Shown: positions 18,227 through 27,425, numbered from the stretch's first letter. The stretch: DNA of 38,752 nt from JBEVJC01 sp040510375 (GCA_040510375.1 JBEVJC010000031.1:1-38752); one strand, 5' to 3'. Notes: generated from the letters alone by a model not told the origin. Made by a program: numbers and translations.

Positions 18227-18745
18227 TCACTTTTCAGCTTTAAACTTCCAATCACCCAAAGCAATCGATGTAATCAGGTCTGGCCATAGTTCAATGCCAA
18301 GTAACCCGGGACTAACCGGATAAATACTTGTACTAACCCAATTTTTTACGCTTAACGGAAATATCTTTGCCTTATAAGTCAAGGTCGAAGGAAAAGGGTT
18401 GGTCACAACCAAGCTCATTCGTTTGTGAACATTGTTTTCAGTATGCTGAATGAACTCCAGTATTAACGTGCGGGAAGGATTTTCATTTTCCTTAACGGGT
18501 TTCATATCGGCAATTTCATTATTCTTCAATTCCACCTCAAGGAATATTTTTTCACCCGGATACATTTGTAAGGATCGATTCGGAAAAATATACGGAACCG
18601 CATTAATTTTTTCCTCGTAGAACGTTGAATCATCCACAATCATTTTCAAAGTATACGGAACGCGGGTCAGCACATCATTTTTCTGTGCTTCTATCCTACC
18701 TATATACAGGAATAGAATGGACGAGATCAGTAAAACATTTTTCAT
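18227..18745 (-). CDS. Hypothetical exported protein, 172 aa
   Basis: The start at ATG 18743-18745 is preferred over the longer open frame to 18904 because it opens directly with a signal peptide (MKNVLLISSILFLYIGRIEAQ). The mature part is beta-rich (YTLKMIVDDSTFYEEKINAVPYIF, IFLEVELKNNEIADMKPV, TYKAKIFPLSVKNW). No family recognised; it resembles small periplasmic or surface proteins. Confidence 0.65.
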   Translation of the reverse strand: MKNVLLISSILFLYIGRIEAQKNDVLTRVPYTLKMIVDDSTFYEEKINAVPYIFPNRSLQMYPGEKIFLEVELKNNEIADMKPVKENENPSRTLILEFIQHTENNVHKRMSLVVTNPFPSTLTYKAKIFPLSVKNWVSTSIYPVSPGLLGIELWPDLITSIALGDWKFKAEK

Positions 18746-18927
18746 GGCAGCTTTTGGTTTGATTTTAATTAACAAGATATATTTGACAGATTTTAATTTC
18801 GCGTAGTTGATTCTTGTAATAAACATGGATTTCTCCATTACCACAAAAACCTGGAAAGTTTTTTTGATCTGAAATATAAACCGTGTCCAGTCAGCAATAC
18901 ACAATATATCCGGGACGACTCGCGAGG

Positions 18928-19251
18928 CTAACTATTTTGTAAGAATGGACCGACCGAAAGTTTCAAAATTTCAATCAGTTCTTCATCCATATACTCATAT
19001 TCGTCGGGGATATCGAGGACAATAATCGCTCTATTACGTAAATCATTTCCAAACCTTTCAATTAATCTCGTTCTATGTTCCCGTTCCATCACAAAAATAA
19101 TATCGGCCCATTGAACTAACCCTAAATGCACTTTGACTTTAGCTGATTCGCTTGTTCCTGCTGAGCGGGTGTTGTGCTGACCTGATCGGAATATTTTCTC
19201 AGCCGTCGGACTTCTCCATTTATTCCGGCTACACACAAAGAGTAAATTCAA
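18928..19251 (-). CDS. Low-molecular-weight phosphotyrosine phosphatase-like protein
   Basis: 107 aa. The catalytic loop CSRNKWRS fits C-x5-R-S at the very N-terminus (MNLLFVCSRNKWRSPTAEKIF), and DIPDEYEYMD holds the likely general acid Asp. It is shorter than classical LMW-PTPs (~150 aa) and belongs to the short ~105-110 aa subgroup. Substrate unknown. Confidence 0.8.
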   Translation of the reverse strand: MNLLFVCSRNKWRSPTAEKIFRSGQHNTRSAGTSESAKVKVHLGLVQWADIIFVMEREHRTRLIERFGNDLRNRAIIVLDIPDEYEYMDEELIEILKLSVGPFLQNS

Positions 19252-19339
19252 GGAAATATTTTAGTTATTTTTTGCACGTTATTACCGGGTATTGACGGGA
19301 AATATTAGCGAAGTTAATGTCCTTCGTTATCGGATAAAT

Positions 19340-19765
19340 CTAAGATCGGGCAAAAATCATGACGCTCCCGGCGGCAAAATCGTGAACAGCTCGCCTGTCA
19401 GAGTTCAGATGAACACTCAAAAATGAAACCCAGCCAAGTAAAAGTTTTAGAATATATCTAATAAATGCCCTGATAAAACTTATTCGCCTTTCCCGATTGT
19501 CATTTTGGCGCACTCTGATGCCTTTGAAATAGTTACCCAACGTACAACCATAGGTTACACAGATTGGTTCGTAAATACCAAACAACAAAAAGAACGCAGC
19601 AACCCGGGTCCATTGAGGAGGCTCAGAAAATTGTTCTAATAACCAGGAAAAGGCAAACATCAGAACTACTATCAGGATTGTATCTATAAAGGTGGATTGG
19701 ACTCTGTCGGTTAGTAAAGGATATCTTGGTGAAGAATCCTGAGATTCAGTAAGTATTGGTTCCAT
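19340..19765 (-). CDS. RDD-family membrane protein
   Basis: 141 aa with two or three membrane helices. The start PLLTDRVQSTFIDTILI holds the RDD-type Arg and Asp pair, and LGNYFKGIRVRQND...RAVHDFAAGSVMI the closing motif with the last Asp. RDD proteins are often small transport or accessory membrane proteins; the substrate is unknown. Confidence 0.8.
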   Translation of the reverse strand: MEPILTESQDSSPRYPLLTDRVQSTFIDTILIVVLMFAFSWLLEQFSEPPQWTRVAAFFLLFGIYEPICVTYGCTLGNYFKGIRVRQNDNRERRISFIRAFIRYILKLLLGWVSFLSVHLNSDRRAVHDFAAGSVMIFARS

Positions 19766-19862
19766 TTTAAATTTTTAGTTAGGTATAACCTCCCGCCGAA
19801 ACAACAACACTCCCGGAATAACACTCCCATTTTCCATAATCAAAGCGCAGATGCGTCTGCTC

Positions 19863-20915
19863 TTATTTTTCCGACTCCAATATAGGGATTATGTACTTTA
19901 ATAATATGTCGAAAGGCAATTTTGCTTTCCAGTTTCCAAAATTACTTCCGGTAAAACAAATCGCCGCATTGTAATCCTCCAGTATCATCATGTATTGGCC
20001 ACCGTTACCAGATGCAAAAATGACCTCTGTTTTAATGTTTTTGTACTGCAGTAATTCACGATACCAGAAATACCCGTACTTGGCCGTGGAATATTTTGCG
20101 TTATTTGTTCGCGCAAAACGTACAAATGACATTTCCACATCCGTCTGGCAGTTAGTCGACTCGTTGATCCAATCTTTACTGACTATCTGCTTACCCGCCC
20201 AGTTTCCCTTATTCAAAACCAATTGGGAAATCTTCAACATATCTATCGGTTTTACAAAAAAGGAGCCCGCAGCATATCCGTCGCCATTGGGAGTTATAAA
20301 CCATTTATAGTTCTTTATGCCAAGTGGATCAAACAGGTTTATATTGGCAAACTCCATCAATGATATTTTACTAGCCCTTGAAATAATTATTCCAATAAGT
20401 TCCGGCTCCATAGATGAGTAACTCCAGTTTAATCCGGGGTCATGCCTGAGAGGAATATTAAGAATGTAGCGAAGCCAGTCGTCAGTCTCCCACATCTCAG
20501 TTTCGCAGTCAGCCCCGGTACCAAAGAAGTCCTCACAAGCCAGTCCTGATTTCATCTCCAACAGATTCTTTACGGTAATATCCCCTCTAGGATCATTCTT
20601 CCATTCTATTATGAACTTTTTAATTTTATCATTCACGGCGAAGAGACCCTTGTCAATTGCTATACCAGCCAGCAGGCTTGTAATTGATTTGAAGGAGGAG
20701 CGGGTATCGTGTAAACTATCTCTCTCAAAGCCGTTATAATATTCTTCAACAAGGATCTTGTTATTTCTGGAGACTACAATCCCGTCGATGTTTGGATAGT
20801 TTTTAGAATCGACGAGTTCTTTGAGTCCGGGTGACCTCTCTTTGGGTGAATGCTGACTGTTGCAACTTGAGGTGGAGAGTAAAAGTAAAATTGCCAGGAT
20901 ACCGTGTATTTTCAT
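19863..20915 (-). CDS. Serine hydrolase lipoprotein, class C beta-lactamase family
   Basis: 350 aa. Lipobox MKIHGILAILLLLSTSSC, then the SxxK nucleophile in DTRSSFKSITSLLAG (S-S-F-K), a Tyr motif in LNWSYSSMEPELIG, and a C-terminal ASGNGGQYMMIL strand. Paralogue of the secreted enzyme at 2438-3559. Substrate not predictable; both DD-peptidase and esterase roles are known in this family. Confidence 0.85.
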   Translation of the reverse strand: MKIHGILAILLLLSTSSCNSQHSPKERSPGLKELVDSKNYPNIDGIVVSRNNKILVEEYYNGFERDSLHDTRSSFKSITSLLAGIAIDKGLFAVNDKIKKFIIEWKNDPRGDITVKNLLEMKSGLACEDFFGTGADCETEMWETDDWLRYILNIPLRHDPGLNWSYSSMEPELIGIIISRASKISLMEFANINLFDPLGIKNYKWFITPNGDGYAAGSFFVKPIDMLKISQLVLNKGNWAGKQIVSKDWINESTNCQTDVEMSFVRFARTNNAKYSTAKYGYFWYRELLQYKNIKTEVIFASGNGGQYMMILEDYNAAICFTGSNFGNWKAKLPFDILLKYIIPILESEK

Positions 20916-20990
20916 ACGTTCAATTTTGAGTGCCAGAGCTCAATTATAAGTATTAGCAGCTAATTAAATAAACCGATTTGAATTGTAATC

Positions 20991-21487
20991 TCATTTTCTC
21001 AGATCAGCCGCGAGCACCACTTTATTATTCATCAAAAGAACCAGCTCCCAATTCCCCTCCACCGCATAAATTAGATGCATATTGCCAGCTTTTAAAACTG
21101 ATGAAAAATAAGATCCAAACCTACCTATGACTTCCGACGTGTCTAACCCAATGAACGCACGATCACGAACCAGCTTCCGAGCCATTGAGAACGGTTTATC
21201 AGTGGATGCAAACCACTTGTTCTGATCAAATTTTTCATTCTTAAAATATCCCCAACTCCGGATGGAGATAAAAAACCAAATGCGATTGCGGCCAGCAGGA
21301 CACCGAATGCTGACGCCGGTCTTTTATATCTGTAAACCCCAACGAAAACAAAGAGCAAAACAACAATAATAATAAAGCTTAATGTTAATACCTCCCTTGC
21401 GTCTCCATTGAACTCACTCAACCATGAATCTGATCGCCACCAGGGTCCGGAAGTAAATGAGTAAATCTTTACTGCGGCATAAATCAA
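20991..21487 (-). pseudogene. Frameshifted membrane protein gene
   Basis: The frame from 21487 codes a protein with two membrane helices (LTLSFIIIVVLLFVFVGVYRY; AFGVLLAAIAFGF). At the six-A run 21270-21275 (T6 on the coding strand) a single extra base would join it to the frame ISIRSWGYFKNEKFDQNKW...FGSYFSSVLKAG...VVLAADLRK that ends at 20991. Without that base the protein ends early at 21143. Because the break is in a homopolymer, a sequencing error is as likely as real decay. Combined length about 165 aa; family not recognised. Confidence 0.65.
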
Positions 21488-21681
21488 TATACTTGTTATT
21501 GAGAACGTTGCAATGAACTAATTATTCGGCCCGGTTTTAACATAATTTACAATTAATCAAAATCGTGACTAAACGCTAATAGTTATCGCTAATGCCTTTA
21601 AAAAGCAGCCAATGGCAGGGATTCTGATACATAAATAAAATTAACTGCGCTGCAATGCCCGAATGTTCTCTTTTTTAATGG

Positions 21682-22119
21682 TCAAAATTTGTTTACGAAC
21701 CGTTTCCAAACCAACAACCAATTAAAAACCGCTCCAATTCCCACCAGCCATATGGACGGCAAATATTTAATAAATATTTCGCCAAATGTTGGGTTATTAA
21801 AAAAACGGCCCCGATCAACGAAATCAAAAAGAGAGAATCCAAGCGCGGGGATTAGAGCGAAAGAAAAAGATAATCCAAAATAATACAAATGAGCATTCTT
21901 TAGGTTTCTCCGGCTAATCCTAATTTGCGTGAGATAGTTTATAATTATAAAGATAATAGTTCCAATTCCTAAAACCGGAAGTCCATATATCAAACCACGG
22001 GCGATATATTGACCAAATCCAAGCTCCCGGCGCGATAAGTCCTCAATAAAATAGGAAAGAACTACTGAAAAGACAAAGGCGATGAAAGTGGCTAGAAGTG
22101 TTCGTAAAGTTTTTTGCAT
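21682..22119 (-). CDS. Four-helix membrane protein, unknown
   Basis: 145 aa with about four hydrophobic segments (12-27, 43-62, 78-97, 120-136). No motif recognised. It begins 14 bp after the end of the gene fragment at 22134, so is likely on the same message. Confidence 0.65.
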   Translation of the reverse strand: MQKTLRTLLATFIAFVFSVVLSYFIEDLSRRELGFGQYIARGLIYGLPVLGIGTIIFIIINYLTQIRISRRNLKNAHLYYFGLSFSFALIPALGFSLFDFVDRGRFFNNPTFGEIFIKYLPSIWLVGIGAVFNWLLVWKRFVNKF

Positions 22120-22133
22120 TTATAAAAGTTCAA

Positions 22134-22370
22134 TTAAAGCCCATCATACTTTTCTCCATTCGGCGAGTACCCTGCTGCGCCGCCTTTAAAGAATTCCGAG
22201 GCTTCGTCCAATGATTTAAAAATGGAACCTGCTGGTAATTCATTTGCATTCTCTGCATCAATTGAGATATATGTGTCATCGCTGCTTGTAAATTCAATGT
22301 GATAAGTAGTGGCAGTCTCGCGGACTGTAGAAAACCCTTCGGTTTTATCTGCTTCAACCTGATCAAACAT
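22134..22370 (-). CDS. Small protein resembling the C-terminal end of a larger family
   Basis: 78 aa. SIFKSLDEASEFFKGGAAGYSPNGEKYDGL resembles the closing segment of larger proteins (a DUF2071-like tail comes to mind, unconfirmed). The frame is the same as that of the SRPBCC gene upstream, separated only by a TAA at 22386-22388 and five codons, so a former fusion or a truncated gene is possible. Confidence 0.45.
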   Translation of the reverse strand: MFDQVEADKTEGFSTVRETATTYHIEFTSSDDTYISIDAENANELPAGSIFKSLDEASEFFKGGAAGYSPNGEKYDGL

Positions 22371-22385
22371 ATCCCAACAACTGCT

Positions 22386-22730
22386 TTATGAATATATAAA
22401 TACAACTTCGGTTTCCTCAGGACCAATCTGATTGAAAGTCCAGGAGCCGGCGAAAGATTTAAACAAAATTGGACCTTGTGTCATCTTGATTGCAGTAACC
22501 TTGGGACGTTGGAACGTGACATACTCAGTTTCCATACCCAATCCACTGTTTTTTGAAACACAATATGCGCGCACACCTTTCCCTGCTTTTAATGCGCCTC
22601 CCACTAATTCAGCTTTTTTTAAAAATGTATCCCATTTTAACCGGTTGTGATAGTCCTGCGCAAAGTCAAACACGTTTTCTTGTTTCGCCCTGATCACAAT
22701 TTTTTCAATTAATTTCTGACTGTGGTTCAT
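22386..22730 (-). CDS. SRPBCC (START/polyketide-cyclase-like) protein, probably truncated
   Basis: 114 aa from the ATG at 22730, chosen because it overlaps the upstream stop as ATGA. KIVIRAKQENVFDFAQDYHNRLKWDTFLKKAELVGGA is the start of an SRPBCC ligand-binding fold. The family usually needs ~145 aa with a long C-terminal helix, but this frame stops after ETEVVFIYS, so the last helix is missing. The gene upstream is also SRPBCC-type. Confidence 0.7.
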   Translation of the reverse strand: MNHSQKLIEKIVIRAKQENVFDFAQDYHNRLKWDTFLKKAELVGGALKAGKGVRAYCVSKNSGLGMETEYVTFQRPKVTAIKMTQGPILFKSFAGSWTFNQIGPEETEVVFIYS

Positions 22731-23242
22731 TCTGAATTTTGACGGATAGATCTTAATAGGTGGCGTTGAAATAATACAAGAATCATTCTCACCGGGATAT
22801 TGATGAGCTTGAACCACCATGAATCGATATTATAGGTAGTTTCCAATTGAAGGCGTGTCGTATGGCTACCAACTAATGACAATTCATAAGATCCTTTGGG
22901 AATCTGAAAGATTCCGTTATGCAAATCAAAGAAATAACACACCCGAAAATCCTATTCTGGATTAAATGCGAAAGAATATGTCTGAAACGGCTGCCACGTA
23001 AGAATCACCTGCTCAAAGCGTTTGCCATTATCGAACAAGGCGATCCGCTTTCCCCCGATACCTTCCGAAATAATTTCCGCACTCACTGGTTTCGGTATAT
23101 CCAGAATCCTGAGCAGTGCGGGTGTCTTATATCCTTCAATCCTTACTTCCGTGATATTTTTCCATACTGTCTTTAGGTCAGCCTGAATCACGATCGATGA
23201 CCGGATTGTACCAGATTTTTTACTGACTCTCAAATGTATCAA
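22727..23242 (-). pseudogene. SRPBCC-type gene with an internal stop codon
   Basis: One frame runs 23242 to 22727 with a single TAG at 22952-22954 after SFAFNPE. Sequence beyond it stays protein-like in the same frame (DFRVCYFFDLHNGIFQIPKGSYELSLVG, then a helix VRMILVLFQRHLLRSIRQNSE), giving a normal SRPBCC length of about 171 aa. CAG to TAG is the simplest cause. Its stop overlaps the start of the next SRPBCC gene (ATGA), so the two formed a coupled tandem pair. Confidence 0.75.
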
Positions 23243-23261
23243 ATTTTAGCGCCGGAATGAT

Positions 23262-23395
23262 GCATAACGGCGGGGAACCGGCGAAGGCCGATCGAAATGT
23301 TTTAAACTGCCTGCCAAAACCCGCAATAAATATTCTCGCTTCTCTTTAAGGGTAGAGCCAACAGGTCCCGGCTTTTGCCAGACCCGGTTGTGTGC
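23262..23395 (-). repeat. attC-like site 1 (leftmost, degenerate)
   Basis: Left core GCATAAC (23262-23268), right core GTTGTGTGC (23387-23395). The arms GGCGAAGGCC and GGCTTTTGCC are kept, the centre is changed. The left core has no recognisable partner further left, which suggests this is the distal end of the recognisable array. Confidence 0.7.
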
Positions 23396-23499
23396 TTTGC
23401 GGTCATCACAAGCCCAATGCTGATTCAGGTTTGAGTTCACTTCTTTCTAGTCCCAATCTTTCGGCGAACCAATGTCAGCTCCGAAAACGTGCACTCACC

Positions 23500-23871
23500 T
23501 CAAAATAAAATGTGCAAAGGTTTGTTTTTTTCAATTGACCTGACAAATAAGCGTTGAATCTTATAAACCAGATTGCGGGTCTCGGGCACTTCAAGAGTAT
23601 TTAAATACCCCTCTAACCTGAGGATGATCCTATCTTTTACATCCGGATCAAATACCCAATCATCTTCACCTTCCTGTAGCATCGAACTATTTTCCGCATT
23701 GATAATATCCAGGGCTTCACTTTGATATTGGAGCCGATAAACTTCATTTAATTTCAATACAAGTACATCACTGTTACCAGTATTGTCCAATGCCCATCGG
23801 ATTACATCGGAATATTCGATATGATCCTCATTAATATCAATATCAGGCGTAAATATTAAATAATCTTTCAT
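23500..23871 (-). CDS. Cassette gene: hypothetical acidic protein, 123 aa
   Basis: Lies between sites 1 and 2. Soluble, acidic and helical (YSDVIRWALDNTGNSDVLVLKLNEVYRLQYQSEALDII; VKDRIILRLEGYLNTLEVPETRNLVYKIQRLFV). No family recognised. The size and acidity resemble small immunity-type proteins, but that is only an impression. Confidence 0.6.
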   Translation of the reverse strand: MKDYLIFTPDIDINEDHIEYSDVIRWALDNTGNSDVLVLKLNEVYRLQYQSEALDIINAENSSMLQEGEDDWVFDPDVKDRIILRLEGYLNTLEVPETRNLVYKIQRLFVRSIEKNKPLHILF

Positions 23872-23907
23872 AGTTCAACCCTGGACATGATCTCAACAAT
23901 AGAATAT

Positions 23908-24039
23908 ACACTTATTACGATTGGCGAAGGTCTGCAACCAATTTTAAACTTCTGTTGAAGCCTGTAATAAGTATTCTCGCTTCACTTCACGGGCAGGACC
24001 AGCACGCACCGGCTTTTGCCAAACCTCTGTCGTGTGCAG
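23908..24039 (-). repeat. attC-like site 2
   Basis: The left end is degraded (ATTGGCGAAGGTC near 23920); the right core GTCGTGTGCAG (24029-24039) pairs at 10 of 11 positions with the left core CTGCACACAAC of site 3, across the Coq4-like gene. Confidence 0.75.
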
Positions 24040-24050
24040 ACGGTCAAATG

Positions 24051-24749
24051 TCAATGCCTTGTGTATTGCTGCGTCTGCTTTCCGCGAATTGCCATCGACA
24101 ATAGCCCGGCACTCGCAATAATAGCGGCTCCAATGAACGCACAACCAGCCCCAATCAAATCTTCAACGTTTGAAGAGAACAAAAATGGCAAAGAAACAAC
24201 CATACCCAAGGAGCCCAAAATAACAGATAACACAGTGCCTATGCTAAGAAAAGAGGGGGTCTGAAAAGCCGGTTCCGGCTGATAATTCTTAATAATATCA
24301 CGCAAGGTGCTGGTTCTGCTTGTAGCATATTGCTCAATTGTCCAATCTTTAATAGGAGCAGTGCTACGTCCAGCCCGGTAATCTATGACAAAGGTCCTCC
24401 ACATATCTGGTAGAAAAAATGCGCCGAAAAAGAAGATAGCAAATGATGCCCAGGAATAGTTCCCATTACCCAACATAAATGCCTGCAATCTGATCTCATC
24501 CACTGGGTTCATCTGATAGCCAAGCAAAACGTGTTTCAAGTCATGACTTTCATACCCTGGAACCAATCTAAGTCCATGAGCTTCCAAACAGTCAGCTATA
24601 TCCCTGCCAAGGGATCCCTCTGGAAGTTGCGACAGTTTTTCAGATTTCGCTTCATAAACTGCAACATCATAGAACTTTTCGATTGTCCAAACTGACGTTT
24701 TGAAGGAGCGTTTAATAGTCGCGCGTGCAATCCATTGAAATATGTTCAT
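24051..24749 (-). CDS. Cassette gene: Coq4-like membrane protein
   Basis: 232 aa. The middle carries a Coq4-type signature: LPEGSLGRDIADCLEAHGLRLVPGYESHDLKHVLLGYQMNPVDEIRLQAF, with the HDxxH and the later Glu that form the metal site in Coq4 (a C1 decarboxylation/hydroxylation scaffold of ubiquinone synthesis). After it come a membrane segment near 100-112 and two more near 170-215, unlike Coq4 itself. So this is a Coq4-related domain in a membrane protein of unknown role. The last residues run into the right core of site 2. Confidence 0.75.
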   Translation of the reverse strand: MNIFQWIARATIKRSFKTSVWTIEKFYDVAVYEAKSEKLSQLPEGSLGRDIADCLEAHGLRLVPGYESHDLKHVLLGYQMNPVDEIRLQAFMLGNGNYSWASFAIFFFGAFFLPDMWRTFVIDYRAGRSTAPIKDWTIEQYATSRTSTLRDIIKNYQPEPAFQTPSFLSIGTVLSVILGSLGMVVSLPFLFSSNVEDLIGAGCAFIGAAIIASAGLLSMAIRGKQTQQYTRH

Positions 24750-24779
24750 ATCACTCTATTTTGATGTTCAGATAGGCCT

Positions 24780-24922
24780 GCACACAACGGCGGCGCTTGG
24801 ACTTGACGAAGGTTGGGCTAAATCATTTTGATCTCCCATCCTAAGCCCCAATAAAAATACCCACTACAATTCACGGACAAGGCCGACTCGCCCCACCTGC
24901 GCCACACCTCTGTTGGTGTTAG
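24780..24922 (-). repeat. attC-like site 3
   Basis: Left core GCACACAAC (24780-24788) pairs with the right core of site 2. Right core GTTGGTGTTAG (24912-24922) has no clear partner; the next site is 2.5 kb away and four genes lie between. The arms are weaker (extra bases at CTTGGACTTGACGAAGG). Confidence 0.75.
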
Positions 24923-24932
24923 TTCGCGATAT

Positions 24933-25466
24933 CTAAAACTCCAATTGATCGCGTTTGCAATACCAGTTAGGGTCGCAAGACGTCACCAAACAGCCCCCAG
25001 GAAAGAATTCATCCTTTAATTGGTTTTGATTTTCCAAGGCCTGCTGGCCAACCTTTGGAACGGTAACGCCATTCAACCCGTACCGGATAGGAATAACTGT
25101 ATCGTCCTTTCGACATATCGGACATCTCTTATCCCCTGCAGATTTATCAAACCGGCAATAAACTGAGTAGATTAAGTTCATGGAAGTGTCCCCAGAAACT
25201 GATACCTGTTTAAAAACCGTATCTGCAATTCCAAAACCAGAGATTTTGATGGAGTACATCCCAGAACGAATCTTTTTGAATTTAAACTTCCCATCACTTT
25301 TAGTCACGGTTTGATATATTCTACCAGACGATTTCAGTAAAGTAACCTTTGTTCCACCCATCGGTTCGTTTCTTCCCTGATGAATGACCAAACCGGATAC
25401 CCGTGGGGCATTCACACAGAATCCCAAACACATTAATAAGATGCTAAGAATTATGCTTTTTATCAC
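24933..25466 (-). CDS. Exported protein with carboxypeptidase-regulatory-like domain
   Basis: 177 aa. Signal-type N-terminus (MIKSIILSILLMCLGFCVNA), then a CarboxypepD_reg-like beta domain: VSGLVIHQGRNEPMGGTKVTLLKSSG...KSDGKFKFKKIRSGMYSIKISG. The C-terminal third has four or more Cys (CRFDKSAGDKRCPICRKDD; CLVTSCDPNWYCKRDQLEF), perhaps a disulfide or metal knot. Probably a surface or periplasmic protein. Confidence 0.7.
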   Translation of the reverse strand: MIKSIILSILLMCLGFCVNAPRVSGLVIHQGRNEPMGGTKVTLLKSSGRIYQTVTKSDGKFKFKKIRSGMYSIKISGFGIADTVFKQVSVSGDTSMNLIYSVYCRFDKSAGDKRCPICRKDDTVIPIRYGLNGVTVPKVGQQALENQNQLKDEFFPGGCLVTSCDPNWYCKRDQLEF

Positions 25467-25688
25467 ACAAATATATTCTGCATTAAAACGTCAATTTCAG
25501 CCGGACAGAGTTAGGACTTCAGGTGAGTTTATTACAGTCCTCATAGCATTTTTAACAAATGTTAAATTCCTTAATGACAGCGCATCTAAGGAAATGCTCA
25601 ACATCGTTCTCGCCACATAGTCTGTTAACTCCAGATATGCTATCCTGGTACTATTCTCGAACCCATAAGCTTGATACCTGGACGCCGA

Positions 25689-26219
25689 CTACTGACTTAA
25701 GTGTTTCAAAATTATTCGTCGATATCCTGCGTCCTTTTCCCTGAGCTCAATCCACAGTTCATGGACGTTAATGTTTAGATACAATTCTGCAGACTTTGCG
25801 CCTTGTGAATCCTGGAAAAAGAGCTTGTATTCTGCCGACCCTGAATCGGCCGGCTCTTTACCTGTGACAATTCGAATAAGATCTCTCAAGTTGACAACCC
25901 TTGGTTTCACTACTTCTCTAAAAACGAAAAAGTCATCCATTCCTTCGTATAGTTTCGAAAGAGTTTTTAAAAGGTTATCACTCGACTTTCCGATACTTCT
26001 AAACACGATATCACCAGCAGGCATATTTCCATTCTGAGTCTCCTTGACTACACTCGCACAAACGCCGACATCTTCACCATCATGAGAAGATGTTGCGATA
26101 TAGTCAACTGAAGTCTCACTTTCAATTATTCTGATTATTGAAAGACGCAGGTCCGCACCCTCTTCCTCTCCACCATTGATTAAAAGTGGCCTGATGGGGT
26201 ATACATTTGATTCATTCAT
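25689..26219 (-). CDS. Hypothetical soluble protein, 176 aa
   Basis: No signal peptide. SVDYIATSSHDGEDVGVCASVVKE and SAEYKLFFQDSQGAKSAELYLNINVHELWIELREKDAGYRRIIL look like two mixed alpha/beta parts. Family not recognised. After the TAG stop the same frame stays open for 60 codons to 25497, which could be chance or the rest of a longer gene. Confidence 0.6.
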   Translation of the reverse strand: MNESNVYPIRPLLINGGEEEGADLRLSIIRIIESETSVDYIATSSHDGEDVGVCASVVKETQNGNMPAGDIVFRSIGKSSDNLLKTLSKLYEGMDDFFVFREVVKPRVVNLRDLIRIVTGKEPADSGSAEYKLFFQDSQGAKSAELYLNINVHELWIELREKDAGYRRIILKHLSQ

Positions 26220-26285
26220 TAAACATGGATTTATTGAGCCTTTACATTATGGTTTGTCTAACTGAGTTGGCTGTTCTCAAGCAAA

Positions 26286-26783
26286 TCATAAACACTGATG
26301 CGTAAGTATCTTCTTAGTTAATGCGTCAAAATCACTTTCGCTGTAGTTGTCGGGGAATGAGAGAATCTGATAAATTGTATCGCCATCCAGAATTGTGAGC
26401 ACGTGCATATATATGTTCTCGATTTTAATATGAAGCCTAAGGTCGCTGACCCTAACCTTACCGACAGAATGAATTTTATTCAGAAGAATCTTCGAATTGT
26501 TTTTCCATGTCTGAATATGTGTATCAACAGCAAAATTTAATATTTTTAATGGGTTTTTATTCCTCTTGCCTGGAGGAATACGATAAATATTCAATGCAGC
26601 CTCATCATACTTATCGATTCCGAAGCCAAACACCTCCACTTCTCCAATTCCATCTATTTCAAGTATGGTGGTATCGACAAGATTAATTCCTGGGCAGGCT
26701 TTCAAATAATCATATCTGACATTACCCTGGCTAAAAGCGGACAGGGTTAAGCAAAAGAAAAATAAAAAAAGTTGAACTTTCAT
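26286..26783 (-). CDS. Hypothetical exported protein, 165 aa
   Basis: Signal peptide MKVQLFLFFFCLTLSAFSQ with cleavage near SQG. The mature part is beta-rich (VRVSDLRLHIKIENIYMHVLTILDGDTIYQIL). No family recognised. The 222 bp on its upstream side (26784-27005) hold no clear gene. Confidence 0.6.
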   Translation of the reverse strand: MKVQLFLFFFCLTLSAFSQGNVRYDYLKACPGINLVDTTILEIDGIGEVEVFGFGIDKYDEAALNIYRIPPGKRNKNPLKILNFAVDTHIQTWKNNSKILLNKIHSVGKVRVSDLRLHIKIENIYMHVLTILDGDTIYQILSFPDNYSESDFDALTKKILTHQCL

Positions 26784-27005
26784 AATGTCACTATTAAAAT
26801 GGTATCCAATAATTCATGCTTAACTCCGTTTTTCAGAAATATTCCAGGTCGAGGAATGCCGGTGAAAAATACCCAGAGATATATTTTGGCTGTGTTGTTC
26901 GATAAATCTATTTCCATAATTTAAAATTTGAGCGATCACGGCTTGAAATTATCCAACCAAATGTCGATACTTTTCAAAAGACACATGTCTATTATCAAAC
27001 AAAAC

Positions 27006-27425
27006 CTAACACGACGACCAGGTCTTTTTTTTGAAATCAATTATATTCGGGCCTTCGCCACATCCACCGATTTCTTTTGCGAAAATATCCTTCCTGCTGT
27101 GACCAATGATCCACTTCCCCGTTCTTTTATGTTTCATAATGACCCCCGCATCCATAATTTCGCCTCTAGTTCCTGTCACAGATCCATCGTGAATAACATA
27201 GATTGAATCCCCTTTGATCTTTACCTGACATGTCGCACCTAAAGATTTTCCGCCCCATTCAGCAAATGCAATGGAATACTCATATATGCCGTCTTTCGGC
27301 TTTTGTGAATAGGCCGATCCTATAAAAACAATTGAGCAGATAAAAAGTGTAGATATTCGTTCCAAGAAAAACGGTTTTATTATGGGAAGCACGATGTTTA
27401 CAAATAACAAATGAAGAAAAACCAT
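27006..27425 (-). CDS. Cassette gene: hypothetical exported protein, about 139 aa
   Basis: Hydrophobic N-terminus ending VFIGSAYSQ, then a compact domain KDGIYEYSIAFAEWGGKSLGATCQVKIKGDSIYVIHDGS. The ATG at 27423-27425 lies inside the left core of site 4 (AACCATTAAC), so the true start may be further in, at a non-ATG codon before LERISTLFICSIVF. Family not recognised. Confidence 0.55.
   Translation of the reverse strand: MVFLHLLFVNIVLPIIKPFFLERISTLFICSIVFIGSAYSQKPKDGIYEYSIAFAEWGGKSLGATCQVKIKGDSIYVIHDGSVTGTRGEIMDAGVIMKHKRTGKWIIGHSRKDIFAKEIGGCGEGPNIIDFKKKTWSSC

Noticed and set aside
22915..22922. GTTATGCA as partner of the left core of site 1
   Set aside because: It lies inside the SRPBCC coding frame and has no arm sequence beside it; a chance match.
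13942..23243. Older part of the array left of 23.26 kb
   Set aside because: Genes are small and on the same strand, but I found no site arms or cores there, so I do not claim that the array extends this far.
25497..25688. In-frame extension of the gene at 25689-26219 past its TAG
   Set aside because: Open for 60 codons, but the protein before the stop looks complete and the extension has no recognisable feature.
26784..27005. Degraded site or gene between 26784 and 27005
   Set aside because: Weak likeness only (AGGTCGAGG..., TGCCGG...); no core or arm could be aligned and no frame is convincing.
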